Source: Afipia sp. (GTDB lineage: Bacteria > Pseudomonadota > Alphaproteobacteria > Rhizobiales > Xanthobacteraceae). From it: a DNA stretch of 32,104 bases. The DNA lies in NCBI GenBank assembly GCA_017308495.1, contig JAFKES010000091.1, forward strand, positions 1 to 32,104. The letters are read 5' to 3'. Positions 16,348-24,350 of the stretch are shown here, piece after piece (the first letter of the stretch is position 1; each line of letters begins with the position of its first letter). Both the position numbers and the translations under genes were made by a program. The notes beneath the pieces were generated by a model. That model made no database searches, was not told the origin of the DNA, and worked only from the letters and a program-made list of their open reading frames with translations.

Positions 16348-18471
16348 TCATTCGGCGGCGATGACATCCGGCCGATCTTCGTCGAGGTCGACTTGCTCCT
16401 CGTCGTCGGCGAGGAACTCGGGCAGCGCGTCAGCTTCGGCAGGCGCAGCATCGCCACCCGCTTCGGTGCCCGCCTCGGAGAGCCGCAGCGGTTCGGGCAG
16501 CCAGCCCGTGCCTTCCAGCAGGCGCTCGGCCTCGCGGGCCATGTCGCCCTTCTTGAGGTGGTCGATGAGCTGCACCGACGGCTCGCCCTTCGCCTCGCGC
16601 ACCGCTTCGAGAATGCGGGGCTTGGTGACACGGCCGAGATAGTTGTCCACGCCGGTCTTCCAGCCCGCCGCCGCCATGTCGAGATTGACGGCGCGCGCCA
16701 GGACGTCGGCCTGGTCGAGCCTGCGGCGAACGCCATGCGCGGAGACGCGGCCTTCGTTGTAGCGATTGGCCGGCTCGTAGAGCGCGTTAACACTGAGCGA
16801 GGCGCAATGTGCAAGCAGCGATGTCTGATCGGTCGCGTCGAAAGCCAGCAGCGCATCCCAGAGTCTGCCATCCTCCTTCGGCAATCGCGCCTTCCACGTA
16901 TCGTGACGCGCATCAATCGCCTTGGCCGAGGCGCTGTCATTCAATCCCGGCGCCTGGGCGGGAAGCGTCGGGGAGCGAACCGCGATTTCCAGACACCCGC
17001 TCGATGACGCGAAGCGATAGAACGTCGCCAGCACGAAGTTGTGCAGCACCGCCACAAAAGCCACCGACGGGTGGGTCGCGAAAGCATCGCGCAACGCCAG
17101 CGTCCGATGCGCGGTCAGGTCGGTCATGAGCCGATCCGGCAGCGGCTTGATCGCGTCGTCCTCGTCATCCTCCGGTTCAGCCGGCACGCCGCCGACCGTG
17201 ATGACGGCGCGTTGGACCGCAACCTTGGCCTCGCCACCGTCAGCGTTGTCACTGCCGATATCGGATTCCGGCTCGGCGCTGACGCCGACGGGTGCTTCAT
17301 CCTCCGGTCGGACATAACCGCGATCGACGAAAAGTGCGCCTTCGTCATCGATGCTGACGAAGACGCCGGCGTGTGCGATATCGGCCGGATCGTAGATCAC
17401 CGGCCGGGCATCGAAGGCGGACAGCGCGGCCTCGATCTCGCCGAGCCGTTGATCGATCTCGTCGGGCAGTTCGTCGGCTTCGGCGTATTCGACCTCGAGC
17501 TTGTCGTACTCGGCCTTCAACGCCTCGATCGACGCACGTTCGTCGTCGCTGAGATCTGCCGGTAGACCCTCCAGCTCGCGCAGGCCGTCGGTGTGGCCAT
17601 AGGGGAAATTGACCGCCACCGAGATCCACTTCCAGCCTTCCGTGGCGATAATTTCGGCCTGCGCCTTCAGCTTCTCGGTGACGAGGCGATCGAGCAGCGG
17701 CACATCCTGCAGCCAACCGCCGTCATCGTGTTCGAACAGGTCGCGCATGACGGCGCCACCGGTCTGCTCATAGGCATCGAGCCCGACGAACTGGGCGCGA
17801 CGGTCGGAAGCGCGGACGGTGTTCTCCGTCAACATTCGCCGGATCTGGTACGGCTCGTCGAGTTGGGAGCGGCTGACATTGTCCCAGACCTGCTTCTGGC
17901 GCGCCTGATCGGCGGTGACCGAGAACGCCATCAACTGTTCGAGCGTCATGCCGTCCTCGGCATAGACCTCGTGCAACTTCGGGGATACCGATGCGAGACG
18001 CAGCCGCTGCTTGACGATCGCCGACGACACGAAGTGCCGTGCGGCGATGTCGTCCTCGCTCATGCCGCCATCACGCAGCAGCTTGAACGTGCGGAACTGG
18101 TCGAGCGGATGCAGACCGACCCGCTCATCGTTCTCAGCCAGGGAGTCGTCCTCGGCGAGACCGTCGTCACGGATCACGCAAGGCACAAGCTGCGTCTTCG
18201 TCATGCGCTTCTGCTTCACCAGCAGCTCAAGAGCGCGATAGCGCCGGCCGCCGGCCGGTACCTCGAACATGCCGGTCTCCTTGCCGTCTTCGTCGAGGAC
18301 CGCCCGGACGCTCAGGCTTTGCAACAACGTGCGAAGTGCGATGCTCTCCGCCAATTGCTCGATCGAGACGCCGGCTTTCACGCGCCGGACGTTGGACTGG
18401 CTCAAGACCAGCTTGTTGAAGGGGATGTCGCGCGAGGGACTGAGTTTGATCTTCTGAACGGCTGTGGCCAT
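16348..18471 (-). CDS. Large ParB/Srx-domain DNA-binding protein
   Basis: This 707-aa protein has a ParB N-terminal domain at about residues 15-110 (KLVLSQSNVRRVKAG, IEQLAESIA, then FEVPAGGRRYRALELLVKQK), where GGRRYRA is the CTP-binding ParB box. A HTH of the KorB type follows (GLHPLDQFRTFKLLRDGGM, EDDIAARHFVSSAIVKQRL). The remaining 450 residues contain acidic stretches (EPEDDEDDAIK; DEEQVDLDEDRPD) and no known fold. Chromosomal ParB is about 300 aa, so this is the large ICE/plasmid type. Without a parA in the window, partition is doubtful; a regulatory role is equally likely. The ATG at 18471 follows a GGAG site that touches a conserved leader hairpin. Confidence 0.87.
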   Translation of the reverse strand: MATAVQKIKLSPSRDIPFNKLVLSQSNVRRVKAGVSIEQLAESIALRTLLQSLSVRAVLDEDGKETGMFEVPAGGRRYRALELLVKQKRMTKTQLVPCVIRDDGLAEDDSLAENDERVGLHPLDQFRTFKLLRDGGMSEDDIAARHFVSSAIVKQRLRLASVSPKLHEVYAEDGMTLEQLMAFSVTADQARQKQVWDNVSRSQLDEPYQIRRMLTENTVRASDRRAQFVGLDAYEQTGGAVMRDLFEHDDGGWLQDVPLLDRLVTEKLKAQAEIIATEGWKWISVAVNFPYGHTDGLRELEGLPADLSDDERASIEALKAEYDKLEVEYAEADELPDEIDQRLGEIEAALSAFDARPVIYDPADIAHAGVFVSIDDEGALFVDRGYVRPEDEAPVGVSAEPESDIGSDNADGGEAKVAVQRAVITVGGVPAEPEDDEDDAIKPLPDRLMTDLTAHRTLALRDAFATHPSVAFVAVLHNFVLATFYRFASSSGCLEIAVRSPTLPAQAPGLNDSASAKAIDARHDTWKARLPKEDGRLWDALLAFDATDQTSLLAHCASLSVNALYEPANRYNEGRVSAHGVRRRLDQADVLARAVNLDMAAAGWKTGVDNYLGRVTKPRILEAVREAKGEPSVQLIDHLKKGDMAREAERLLEGTGWLPEPLRLSEAGTEAGGDAAPAEADALPEFLADDEEQVDLDEDRPDVIAAE

Positions 18472-18481
18472 GTCGATCACT

Positions 18482-18530
18482 CCACGACGGGCGGCCGAAA
18501 GACTCTCTCTCGACCTCCAACCCGTCGCGG
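18482..18530 (-). promoter_or_regulatory. Leader hairpin of parB (leader family A)
   Basis: CCACGACGGG (18482-18491) pairs with CCCGTCGCGG (18521-18530); the single mismatch is a G-U pair in the minus-strand RNA. The loop holds CTCTCTCTCGACCTC (18503-18517), identical to the strawberry-notch leader. The GGAG ribosome binding site of parB overlaps the foot of the stem by two bases. Confidence 0.65.
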
Positions 18531-18599
18531 ACACCCCGGCCCTCCTCTCACTCTCAAGCGTGCCGCAACGACGAACGGCTGAGGTAGAAGGCGAACGCA

Positions 18600-18815
18600 T
18601 CACGCGGCTTCCTCGTTGCCCTCGGTGCCGACGTCGATGGCGTGCGGCTGGAACGCGAGCAGGAAATCGGACGCCTTCGATGCGGCGCTTGCCGCGCGGA
18701 CCACGGCGCGGTCGTCCTCGCGCAGCACCTCCAGCCAGGAGCCGATGTAATCGGCGTGGCGCACGGTCGGCACGATGCCGAGCGAGGCGCAGACGAACGC
18801 GCCGGCCATTTCGGC
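18600..18815 (-). pseudogene. ardC: 3' fragment of the ICE ardC gene
   Basis: These about 72 codons encode the C-terminal part of an ArdC antirestriction protein: EMAGAFVCASLGIVPTVRH, then ADYIGSWLEVLREDDRAV and VRAASAASKASDFLLAF. The same region of the intact second ardC (ARYIASWLEVLRSDKRAI, FTAASKAQEIADWM) aligns well, which fixes the identity. Upstream the frame runs straight into the transposon terminus and reaches a stop (TAA) inside it. Joined to the fragment at 30032-30778 it gives a normal ArdC of about 317 aa. The gene is therefore split by an 11.2-kb insertion and not expressed as one protein. Confidence 0.92.
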
Positions 18816-18818
18816 GAT

Positions 18819-18844
18819 TTATCTGAACAGTCAAGCTGTCTCAG
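18819..18844 (+). repeat. Left terminal repeat of the mercury element
   Basis: TTATCT (18819-18824), 11 bases, then CTGTCTCAG (18836-18844). A reversed TGAGACAG lies further in at 18904-18911, perhaps a second recombinase site. The rest of 18845-18944 holds no gene. Confidence 0.75.
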
Positions 18845-18944
18845 CCGGATGATTTAGCGGCGTTTGCCTGAAAATCTGCGGCTTCCCGACCCATCTCGGC
18901 GCGTGAGACAGATTCGCGGATCGCTCACGGACCTTGGCGGCTGC

Positions 18945-21206
18945 TCAGCCTGCGCAGCAGGAGAGCTTGGCGACATCCTTACCGAACGACAGCGCTGCGA
19001 GCTTCAGGCCCTCGACGGTGGTGAGATACGGAAAGATTGTATCTGCGAGGTCGTCGACGGTAAGGCCCTGCCGGATCGCGAGCGTCGCGGTCTGGATGCT
19101 GTCGGCGCCTTCCGGGGCGAGGATTTGCGCGCCGAGCAGCCGGCCGCTGCCGGCGTCGGCCACAAGCTTGATGAGCCCCCGGGTATCGCGCGCTGCGAGC
19201 GCCCGCGGCACCTGGTCGAGGCCGATTGTCGATACACGGATGGCATGCCCGGCCGCGCGCGCCGCAGCCTCGGTCAGGCCGACGCTCGCCACCTGCGGAT
19301 CGGTGAACACGATGGCGGGCATGGCGCTGTTGTCGTAGCGCAAGCTGTCGCCATTGAGGGCGTTCTTGGCGGCGAGCTTGGCGCCATAGGCGGCCATGTA
19401 GACAAACTGGTCGCGGCCGGTGACGTCGCCCGCAGCATAGATGCCGGCCCTGGTGGTCCGCATGCGGTCATCGACGACGATGCCGCCCTTCGGCGAGAGG
19501 GCGATGCCGTGCTCGGTGAGCCCAAGGCCTTCGATGTTGGGCGCGCGCCCTGTAGTGATCAGCACTTTATCGGCGTCGATGGTCGTGTTCTGGCCGTCGC
19601 GTGAAACATCGAGCGCAATGCCGTTCTCGATCTTGCGGATCGCACGGTAAGCGATACCGGAGACCACGGTGATCCCTTCGTCCTCGAAATATCCCGTCAG
19701 CGCCGCACCGATCTCGGGCTCGGCCTCGGGAAGCAAATGGGACCGGCATACGAGCGTGACCTTGACGCCGGCGCGGGCGAACATCTGGGCGAGCTCCGCT
19801 CCGATATAGCCGCCGCCGATGATGAGCAACAATCGCGGTAGCTCCTCAAGGTCGAGCGCGGTCGTGCTGGTGAGATACGGTACAGTCTCGATGCCAGGGA
19901 TGGCGGGCACCGCCGGCCGCGCGCCGGTCGCGATGATGATCTTGCCGGCGGGAATGCGCGCGCCGTCCACCTCGACACCACCTTCTACGAGGCGCGCCGG
20001 TCCTTCGCGATAAGCGATACCGTTGTAGGCGGGGAGCAGGTTCGTGTACTTGGCCTGGCGCAGTTCGGAAACGAGGGCGTCCTTCTGACGAACGGTTCCG
20101 CGCCAGTCGGTCAGTTCGGCCTCCGCCGTGATGCCGGCGAAACGTGCTGCCACGCGCGCGTTGTGAAGCGTCTCCGCGGCTCGGATCAGAGTCTTCGACG
20201 GCACGCAGCCAATATTGACGCAGGTGCCGCCGATGGTGCCGCTGCCGATGAGCGCCACCTGCGCGCCCTGATCGGCGGCCGTGATCGAGGCCGAGAAGCC
20301 GGCCGAGCCGGCGCCGATGACGACGAGATCGTAGGCGCCACCATTGCGACCGTTCGTGCGAAAGCGGTCCGCCACTACAGCGCACTTCGATGTCGAGCCG
20401 ACCGACGATTGTGCCGCCGTTTCGAGGCCGGCGAGGCTCGGCCCGAACAGAGCGCGACCAGCCTCCAGCCCTTCCTCGATCGACAACCGAAACCCGGCCT
20501 CGTCCCCAGCCTGTTGGCGGCGCCAGGCGGAGAGATGGTCGTCAGAACAGAAGAAGGCGGTGGTCGCGCACAGCGAGTTCGCAGCACACGCGCCTTCGTA
20601 GCGAACGCTTTGCCACATGACGGCCGTCCGCGGCTCGGTCTGGGCAAGCACCCGTCCTTGGTCCCGCGTGGCGATCCGGATTGGCGCGCCACAATGGCGG
20701 CAGCGCGATGCAATCGTGATGTCGAGATCAGTCATGGCGCCAATGCCGAGTGCGTCGACAGCGCACATGGCGTTGAGAACACGTCCGTGGAGTGTGACCC
20801 GGTGCCCGGTGTTCCGGTCGGTGAAGGGATAGGCGCCGACGATCCGCTCGCCGTCGAGCACGACAAGGTCGCGACGACGGAATTCTTCGAGCAGAGACCG
20901 GATGGCTGCCTCGCTCAACCCCGCGCGCTCCGCAAGCGCGCCCGTGGTCGGGGCTCGTCCTTCCTCGGCGTAGAGCTTAAGCAGCGCAACACGAACGCGG
21001 TCCGTGGCGGGATCGTAGCCACTCCAGCGATCGAACACATGGCCGGACCCGACCATTGCTTGCAGGGCATCCTTGACCGCTGGTGATTTGACCACAGACC
21101 AATCCGGAAACGTCACGCCCGGCCGCACGGTGTAGCTCGGGAGCGTCGTGGATGCGGAAGCTGCAAGCTTGTCCCGGGACGAGGAGGATGCGCAACAGTC
21201 GTTCAT
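18945..21206 (-). CDS. merBA: Fused organomercurial lyase and mercuric reductase (MerB-MerA)
   Basis: The 753-aa protein cleaves carbon-mercury bonds and then reduces Hg(II) to volatile Hg(0) with NADPH. Residues about 20-240 are MerB: VTLHGRVLNAMCAVDALG carries the catalytic Cys and Asp (CxxD), and SLCATTAFFCSDDHL the second catalytic Cys. From about residue 290 it is MerA: YDLVVIGAGSAGFSASI (FAD), GGTCVNIGCVPSK (redox Cys pair), LLIIGGGYIGAELAQMF (NADPH), IYAAGDVTGRDQFVYMA, and the C-terminal LSCCAG Cys pair that receives mercury. The usual MerA N-terminal metal-binding domain is absent; MerB takes its place. An extra CC pair lies at the N-terminus (MNDCCAS). The ATG at 21206 overlaps the merF stop (ATGA). 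Confidence 0.93.
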   Translation of the reverse strand: MNDCCASSSSRDKLAASASTTLPSYTVRPGVTFPDWSVVKSPAVKDALQAMVGSGHVFDRWSGYDPATDRVRVALLKLYAEEGRAPTTGALAERAGLSEAAIRSLLEEFRRRDLVVLDGERIVGAYPFTDRNTGHRVTLHGRVLNAMCAVDALGIGAMTDLDITIASRCRHCGAPIRIATRDQGRVLAQTEPRTAVMWQSVRYEGACAANSLCATTAFFCSDDHLSAWRRQQAGDEAGFRLSIEEGLEAGRALFGPSLAGLETAAQSSVGSTSKCAVVADRFRTNGRNGGAYDLVVIGAGSAGFSASITAADQGAQVALIGSGTIGGTCVNIGCVPSKTLIRAAETLHNARVAARFAGITAEAELTDWRGTVRQKDALVSELRQAKYTNLLPAYNGIAYREGPARLVEGGVEVDGARIPAGKIIIATGARPAVPAIPGIETVPYLTSTTALDLEELPRLLLIIGGGYIGAELAQMFARAGVKVTLVCRSHLLPEAEPEIGAALTGYFEDEGITVVSGIAYRAIRKIENGIALDVSRDGQNTTIDADKVLITTGRAPNIEGLGLTEHGIALSPKGGIVVDDRMRTTRAGIYAAGDVTGRDQFVYMAAYGAKLAAKNALNGDSLRYDNSAMPAIVFTDPQVASVGLTEAAARAAGHAIRVSTIGLDQVPRALAARDTRGLIKLVADAGSGRLLGAQILAPEGADSIQTATLAIRQGLTVDDLADTIFPYLTTVEGLKLAALSFGKDVAKLSCCAG

Positions 21207-21451
21207 GGCTTCACGCCTTCGTTGTGAATCTTGGTCTCGCTGCGGTCGGCTTTTGCACGGCGACGATGGATAGCCCACGCGACGAGAGCGAAGCACGCGA
21301 CCATCAGGGGAAGCACAACCGGACCCGCACCTGCCAGCCATGCGCCGAGGCCGGCCAGTGGCAGGACTCCGGCGAGAAACGGCGTCGCGCAACAGATCGC
21401 AGCGAGGACGGCGCCAGCCGTGCCCGCACGGATCAGAGCGCGGTCATTCAC
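21203..21451 (-). CDS. merF: Mercury transporter MerF
   Basis: MerF carries Hg(II) across the inner membrane to the reductase. The 82-aa protein has two hydrophobic segments (about residues 9-35 and 41-62) with the ligand pair in AAICCATPFLAGVLP in the first, and a basic C-terminal tail (HRRRAKADRSE). Length and layout suit MerF. It starts with GTG at 21451, one base after the merP stop, and its own stop overlaps the merBA start, so merP-merF-merBA are tightly coupled. It could also be called a short MerT-like protein, but two membrane segments favour MerF. Confidence 0.85.
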   Translation of the reverse strand: MNDRALIRAGTAGAVLAAICCATPFLAGVLPLAGLGAWLAGAGPVVLPLMVACFALVAWAIHRRRAKADRSETKIHNEGVKP

Positions 21452-21452
21452 C

Positions 21453-21746
21453 TCAACTGCCCTGCTTCACCGGATGGGCCGGATAGCCCGCGTTCATGCT
21501 GGCGGTCGCGATGGCGTCGGGGTTCGTCTTCGCGTCGTCGAAGCTCACGGTTGCGGTCTTGGCGCGGAACGAAACGGCGACCTTTGCGACGCCGACGACC
21601 CCCTCCATCGAACTCTTCACGATGTAGGGACACGAGGCACAGGTCATGTTGTCGACGGAGAAGGTGATCGTGCGCTCGCCGGCGAATGCAGTCGATGCCG
21701 TCATCATCGAGGCGATCAGGGCGAGTGCGCTCAAATATTTGTTCAT
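21453..21746 (-). CDS. merP: Periplasmic mercury-binding protein MerP
   Basis: MerP binds Hg(II) in the periplasm and hands it to the membrane transporter. The 97-aa precursor has a signal peptide (LSALALIASMMTASTAFAG, cut near residue 22) and a heavy-metal-associated domain with the metal site NMTCASCP, followed by VKSSMEGVVGVAKVAVSF and MNAGYPAHP. Both Cys ligands are present. The ATG at 21746 has a strong AAAAGGAGA site. It lies between merT (21-bp gap) and merF (one base). Confidence 0.94.
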   Translation of the reverse strand: MNKYLSALALIASMMTASTAFAGERTITFSVDNMTCASCPYIVKSSMEGVVGVAKVAVSFRAKTATVSFDDAKTNPDAIATASMNAGYPAHPVKQGS

Positions 21747-21767
21747 CGGACGGGTCTCCTTTTGGTG

Positions 21768-22193
21768 TCAGGCGCGAAGCAGTAGCGGGGCGACGTAGTC
21801 GAAGGCGAAGGCGGCGATCACGAGCACAGTCGCGATCCAGAGCGCGAGCTGGACGAGACGGTTGGAAATGGGGCGCGCGCAAGCGGCACCCTCGGCGCAG
21901 GCTCGCCGCGGCTTCCAGTAGACGAGATAGAAGCCGCAACAGAGAAGGCCCGCGGTGCCGGCGACGAAGATCGGTTTGTAGGGTGCGAGCGCCGTCAGAT
22001 TGCCAATCCAGGCGCCACCGATGCCGAGGCTGAACAGGATCAGCGGCACGATGCAGCAGGACGAGGCGGCGAGCGCGCCGAAAATGCCGCCAACGGCGAT
22101 CAGACGCTGCCGTCCGACCTCACCGCGCTCTGACGCGGAAAGATCCGCCGCAGGGGGCGCCGTGCCTGCCGTTCCGGATCGCGATGCGACCAT
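21768..22193 (-). CDS. merT: Mercury transporter MerT
   Basis: MerT is the main inner-membrane Hg(II) importer. The 141-aa protein has a polar N-terminal extension of about 30 residues and then three hydrophobic segments: GGIFGALAASSCCIVPLILF, which holds the vicinal Cys pair, FVAGTAGLLCCGFYLVYW and LALWIATVLVIAAFAFDYV. A further Cys pair region (RRACAEGAACARP) lies in the loop between segments 2 and 3, as in MerT. It is the first gene of the mer operon. The ATG at 22193 is 52 bases from the dyad bound by MerR. An extra Cys pair (LLCC) in segment 2 is a small oddity. Confidence 0.92.
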   Translation of the reverse strand: MVASRSGTAGTAPPAADLSASERGEVGRQRLIAVGGIFGALAASSCCIVPLILFSLGIGGAWIGNLTALAPYKPIFVAGTAGLLCCGFYLVYWKPRRACAEGAACARPISNRLVQLALWIATVLVIAAFAFDYVAPLLLRA

Positions 22194-22244
22194 GTCCGTT
22201 CTCTCTTTCCTTGTCGAAATCCTATGCGTGCCGTACCATGGGGT

Positions 22245-22265
22245 CTGTAGTCGCTACAGGGTCAA
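22245..22265 (-). promoter_or_regulatory. mer promoter/operator
   Basis: Read on the minus strand, TTGACC (22260-22265) is the -35 box of the merT operon, followed by the perfect dyad CTGTAG-CGA-CTACAG (22245-22259). A weak -10 (CATGGT) lies after a 19-bp spacer, the overlong spacing typical of MerR-controlled promoters, which MerR-Hg corrects by DNA distortion. Position between merR and merT fits. Confidence 0.75.
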
Positions 22266-22278
22266 GAGGGATTTTGCG

Positions 22279-22707
22279 ATGCGCGATCACGCCGTGGTGA
22301 AGGGCCTGCAGCGAGCCGAGCTCGCCCAACGGACGGGGTGCAACCTGGAGACCGTGCGCTATTACGAGAAGGTCGGTCTTCTGCCCGAACCGCCGCGCAC
22401 GGCTGGCGGCTATCGCAGCTACGACACGTCGCATGAGCGGCGCCTTCGCTTCGTGTTGCGGGCGCGCGAGCTTGGCTTCTCCCTTGATGAAATCCGTGAG
22501 CTGCTGCGTCTCGTCGACGAGCGCAACCAGCCCTGTGCCGAGGCGCGCGCCGTCGCCGCCGCACACCTTGAGGACGTGCAGGCGAAGATCGCCGATCTGA
22601 AGCGCATGGAGCGGGTGCTCAAGAAGGTTGTCGCACAATGTGCCGACGGGACGTTGCCGGAATGCCCGCTGATCGAGACGCTGTTCTGGGAGGGTGCGGT
22701 CAACTGA
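22279..22707 (+). CDS. merR: Mercury-responsive regulator MerR
   Basis: MerR represses and, with Hg(II), activates the mer operon. The 142-aa protein has the N-terminal winged helix (LAQRTGCNLETVRYYEKVGL, then RTAGGYRSYDTSHERRLRFV), a long dimer helix, and the three mercury-binding Cys residues in NQPCAEAR, AQCADGT and PECPLIE, at MerR-like spacing. The ATG at 22279 is chosen because the HTH begins about ten residues in; the longer frame upstream crosses the operator and merT. It is transcribed divergently from merT and converges with the transposon's ardC 43 bases downstream. Confidence 0.95.
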   Translation: MRDHAVVKGLQRAELAQRTGCNLETVRYYEKVGLLPEPPRTAGGYRSYDTSHERRLRFVLRARELGFSLDEIRELLRLVDERNQPCAEARAVAAAHLEDVQAKIADLKRMERVLKKVVAQCADGTLPECPLIETLFWEGAVN

Positions 22708-22750
22708 TCGCACCCGGTGGAGCCCGTGAAACGGCCCACTGAGGGGGCGC

Positions 22751-23683
22751 CTACGCGGCGCCCCTGACTTCGTGCCGATGAGCATTGGCTTGCCGGGCGT
22801 TCATCCAGTCGGCGATCTCTTGTGCCTTGCTCGCAGCCGTGAAGATGGCGCGCTTGTCGGAGCGCAGCACTTCGAGCCAGGAGGCGATGTAGCGGGCGTG
22901 GTCGGGTCGTGGCTCAACACTGAGGTTGAGGTCGGCGCAAATCATGGCGCTGAGAAGCTCGACCGTGCATTCTTCCATGGCGTAGGCGGCCGAGCCGAAC
23001 CGTCCGGACAGATCGCGGTCGAGGCGATGCTTGGCGCCGGAAGCGTGACCGCATTCGTGGAGCAGCACCGCGTAGTAGGCAACAGCGTCTCGGAAGCAAG
23101 CGAACTCGGGCATCTGCACGCAGTCCTTCGATGGGATGTAGCAGGCCTGCGATCCGCCGTGGCGAATGTCGATGCCCAGCGCCGCGCAGAAGCGTTCGGC
23201 GTGCGCGATGCGCTCGACCTCGGGAAGCACGGGCATCTCGGGCGGCGTGTAGCCGTCGACCTGGGCGCAGTTGAAGACGGTGTAGCCGCGGGCGAATAGA
23301 CGTCGGGCGGCCGCGTCCTGATCTGCGTCGCCGTCCTGACGCTCCGCCTCGCCGTTGCGATCGCTGATCTTCCAGAATACGATCAGATGGCCGCGCTCGC
23401 CCTTGCGGACTTGGGCGCCGAGCTCCTGCCATTGGCGATAAGTGCCCCAGATGCCGGCGGCATAACCGGACGCCTGCGCCGCAGCCCAGAGCGAGAGGAT
23501 GTTGACGCCGCGATAGGCCTTGCGCGAGGCGATGTTGACGGGCGTGGTGATGGCCGATCCGTCGTGATGCCAGGGCATCCGGTACTCGCCGGCGCCGACC
23601 TCGATGGCGGCGATGATCTGGTTGGTGACGCGCTCGTAGATGTCGTTGCCGGTCTGGGCCTGGCTGTTGGTATCGGTGGTCAT
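22751..23683 (-). CDS. ardC: ArdC-type antirestriction protein (transposon copy, intact)
   Basis: ArdC proteins bind single-stranded DNA with an N-terminal domain and carry a C-terminal zinc metallopeptidase domain; they shield incoming DNA from restriction. The 310-aa protein shows both: IYERVTNQIIAAIEVGAGEY, RKAYRGVNILSLWAAAQASG and QVRKGERGHLIVFWK in the first, and LLHECGHASGAKHRLDRDL with the HExxH zinc site, then ELLSAMICADLNLS, in the second. The C-terminal ARYIASWLEVLRSDKRAI box is intact. The ATG at 23683 follows an AGGAG site that lies inside a very long hairpin. It is diverged from the ICE ardC that the transposon disrupted. It could replace the lost activity. Confidence 0.92.
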   Translation of the reverse strand: MTTDTNSQAQTGNDIYERVTNQIIAAIEVGAGEYRMPWHHDGSAITTPVNIASRKAYRGVNILSLWAAAQASGYAAGIWGTYRQWQELGAQVRKGERGHLIVFWKISDRNGEAERQDGDADQDAAARRLFARGYTVFNCAQVDGYTPPEMPVLPEVERIAHAERFCAALGIDIRHGGSQACYIPSKDCVQMPEFACFRDAVAYYAVLLHECGHASGAKHRLDRDLSGRFGSAAYAMEECTVELLSAMICADLNLSVEPRPDHARYIASWLEVLRSDKRAIFTAASKAQEIADWMNARQANAHRHEVRGAA

Positions 23684-23689
23684 GGGTGG

Positions 23690-23848
23690 CTCCTATGCTC
23701 GCCCTCTCCGTCGAGGGCGAAGCGGCAGGGGCAGACGCGGCGAGCCGGGCCGTCACACCCTGTTCACGGTTGCTGGTGCGGAACAGGGTTGACGGGCCGG
23801 CAGCGTCTGCCACAACCGAGCCCCTGCCTCGACGGGCGAGCACAGGAG
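23690..23848 (-). promoter_or_regulatory. Long leader hairpin enclosing the ardC ribosome binding site
   Basis: Four blocks pair around a centre at about 23773: CTCCTATGCTCGCCC (23690-23704) with GGGCGAGCACAGGAG (23834-23848), GCAGGGGC (23725-23732) with GCCCCTGC (23820-23827), GCAGACGC (23731-23738) with GCGTCTGC (23803-23810), and ACCCTGTTC (23757-23765) with GAACAGGGT (23781-23789). The only mismatch in the outer block is a G-U pair in the minus-strand RNA. The outer arm contains the AGGAG site of ardC, which the fold would hide. Confidence 0.65.
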
Positions 23849-23906
23849 ACGTCGGCCATGACCGATGGCCGCAGGACCTGCCGGCGGTGAGGATATTGCG
23901 TGGCTC

Positions 23907-24350
23907 TCAGCCAGCGCCGTCTCGCGGCGAGCGCCGCAGCGGAACGACCTTAGCCTCATTCGATCGCGCCAGCTCATCCTGCAAGCCGGCAATCACCTCA
24001 TCACGCTCGGCAACTTGCAACGTCAGCACCTGGATGTGCTGCGCGAGCGTGCGGGTCAGCGCGCGCAGTTCGGCCATCTCGGCACCGCGCACGGCCCGGA
24101 GCTCGGCTTCAAGGGAGCGGACGCGATCCTTTAGTGCTTGAGGAGATGATCGCCGGTGGCGGGCTTCGGCAGCACGAAACTCGGCGAGAAGATCGACCGC
24201 GCGGTTCGCCGTTGCCCGGCTGACGCCGGCCTCGCGCGCCAGATTGGAGACGGTGAGCGGGCCGTCGGTGCGCTCGGGCCGACCGTCGAGCAGTCGTGCC
24301 ATTGCCGCCCTCAATGCCGCCTCGCTCTTCGGACCCGTTCGCGTGGTCAT
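23907..24350 (-). CDS. Recombinase accessory protein, DUF6262/TnpC-like
   Basis: The 147-aa protein has an N-terminal helix-turn-helix (LTVSNLAREAGVSRATANRA) and a long coiled coil (about residues 65-135, ALKDRVRSLEAELRAVRGAE and onward). Small proteins of this layout accompany Tn554-type recombinases; TnpC of Tn554 affects insertion orientation and efficiency, and I place this one there from memory of the family (DUF6262). The ATG at 24350 overlaps the stop of the upstream recombinase by four bases (ATGA). It is the last gene of the recombinase operon. A KfrA-like DNA-binding protein is the alternative reading. Confidence 0.75.
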   Translation of the reverse strand: MTTRTGPKSEAALRAAMARLLDGRPERTDGPLTVSNLAREAGVSRATANRAVDLLAEFRAAEARHRRSSPQALKDRVRSLEAELRAVRGAEMAELRALTRTLAQHIQVLTLQVAERDEVIAGLQDELARSNEAKVVPLRRSPRDGAG

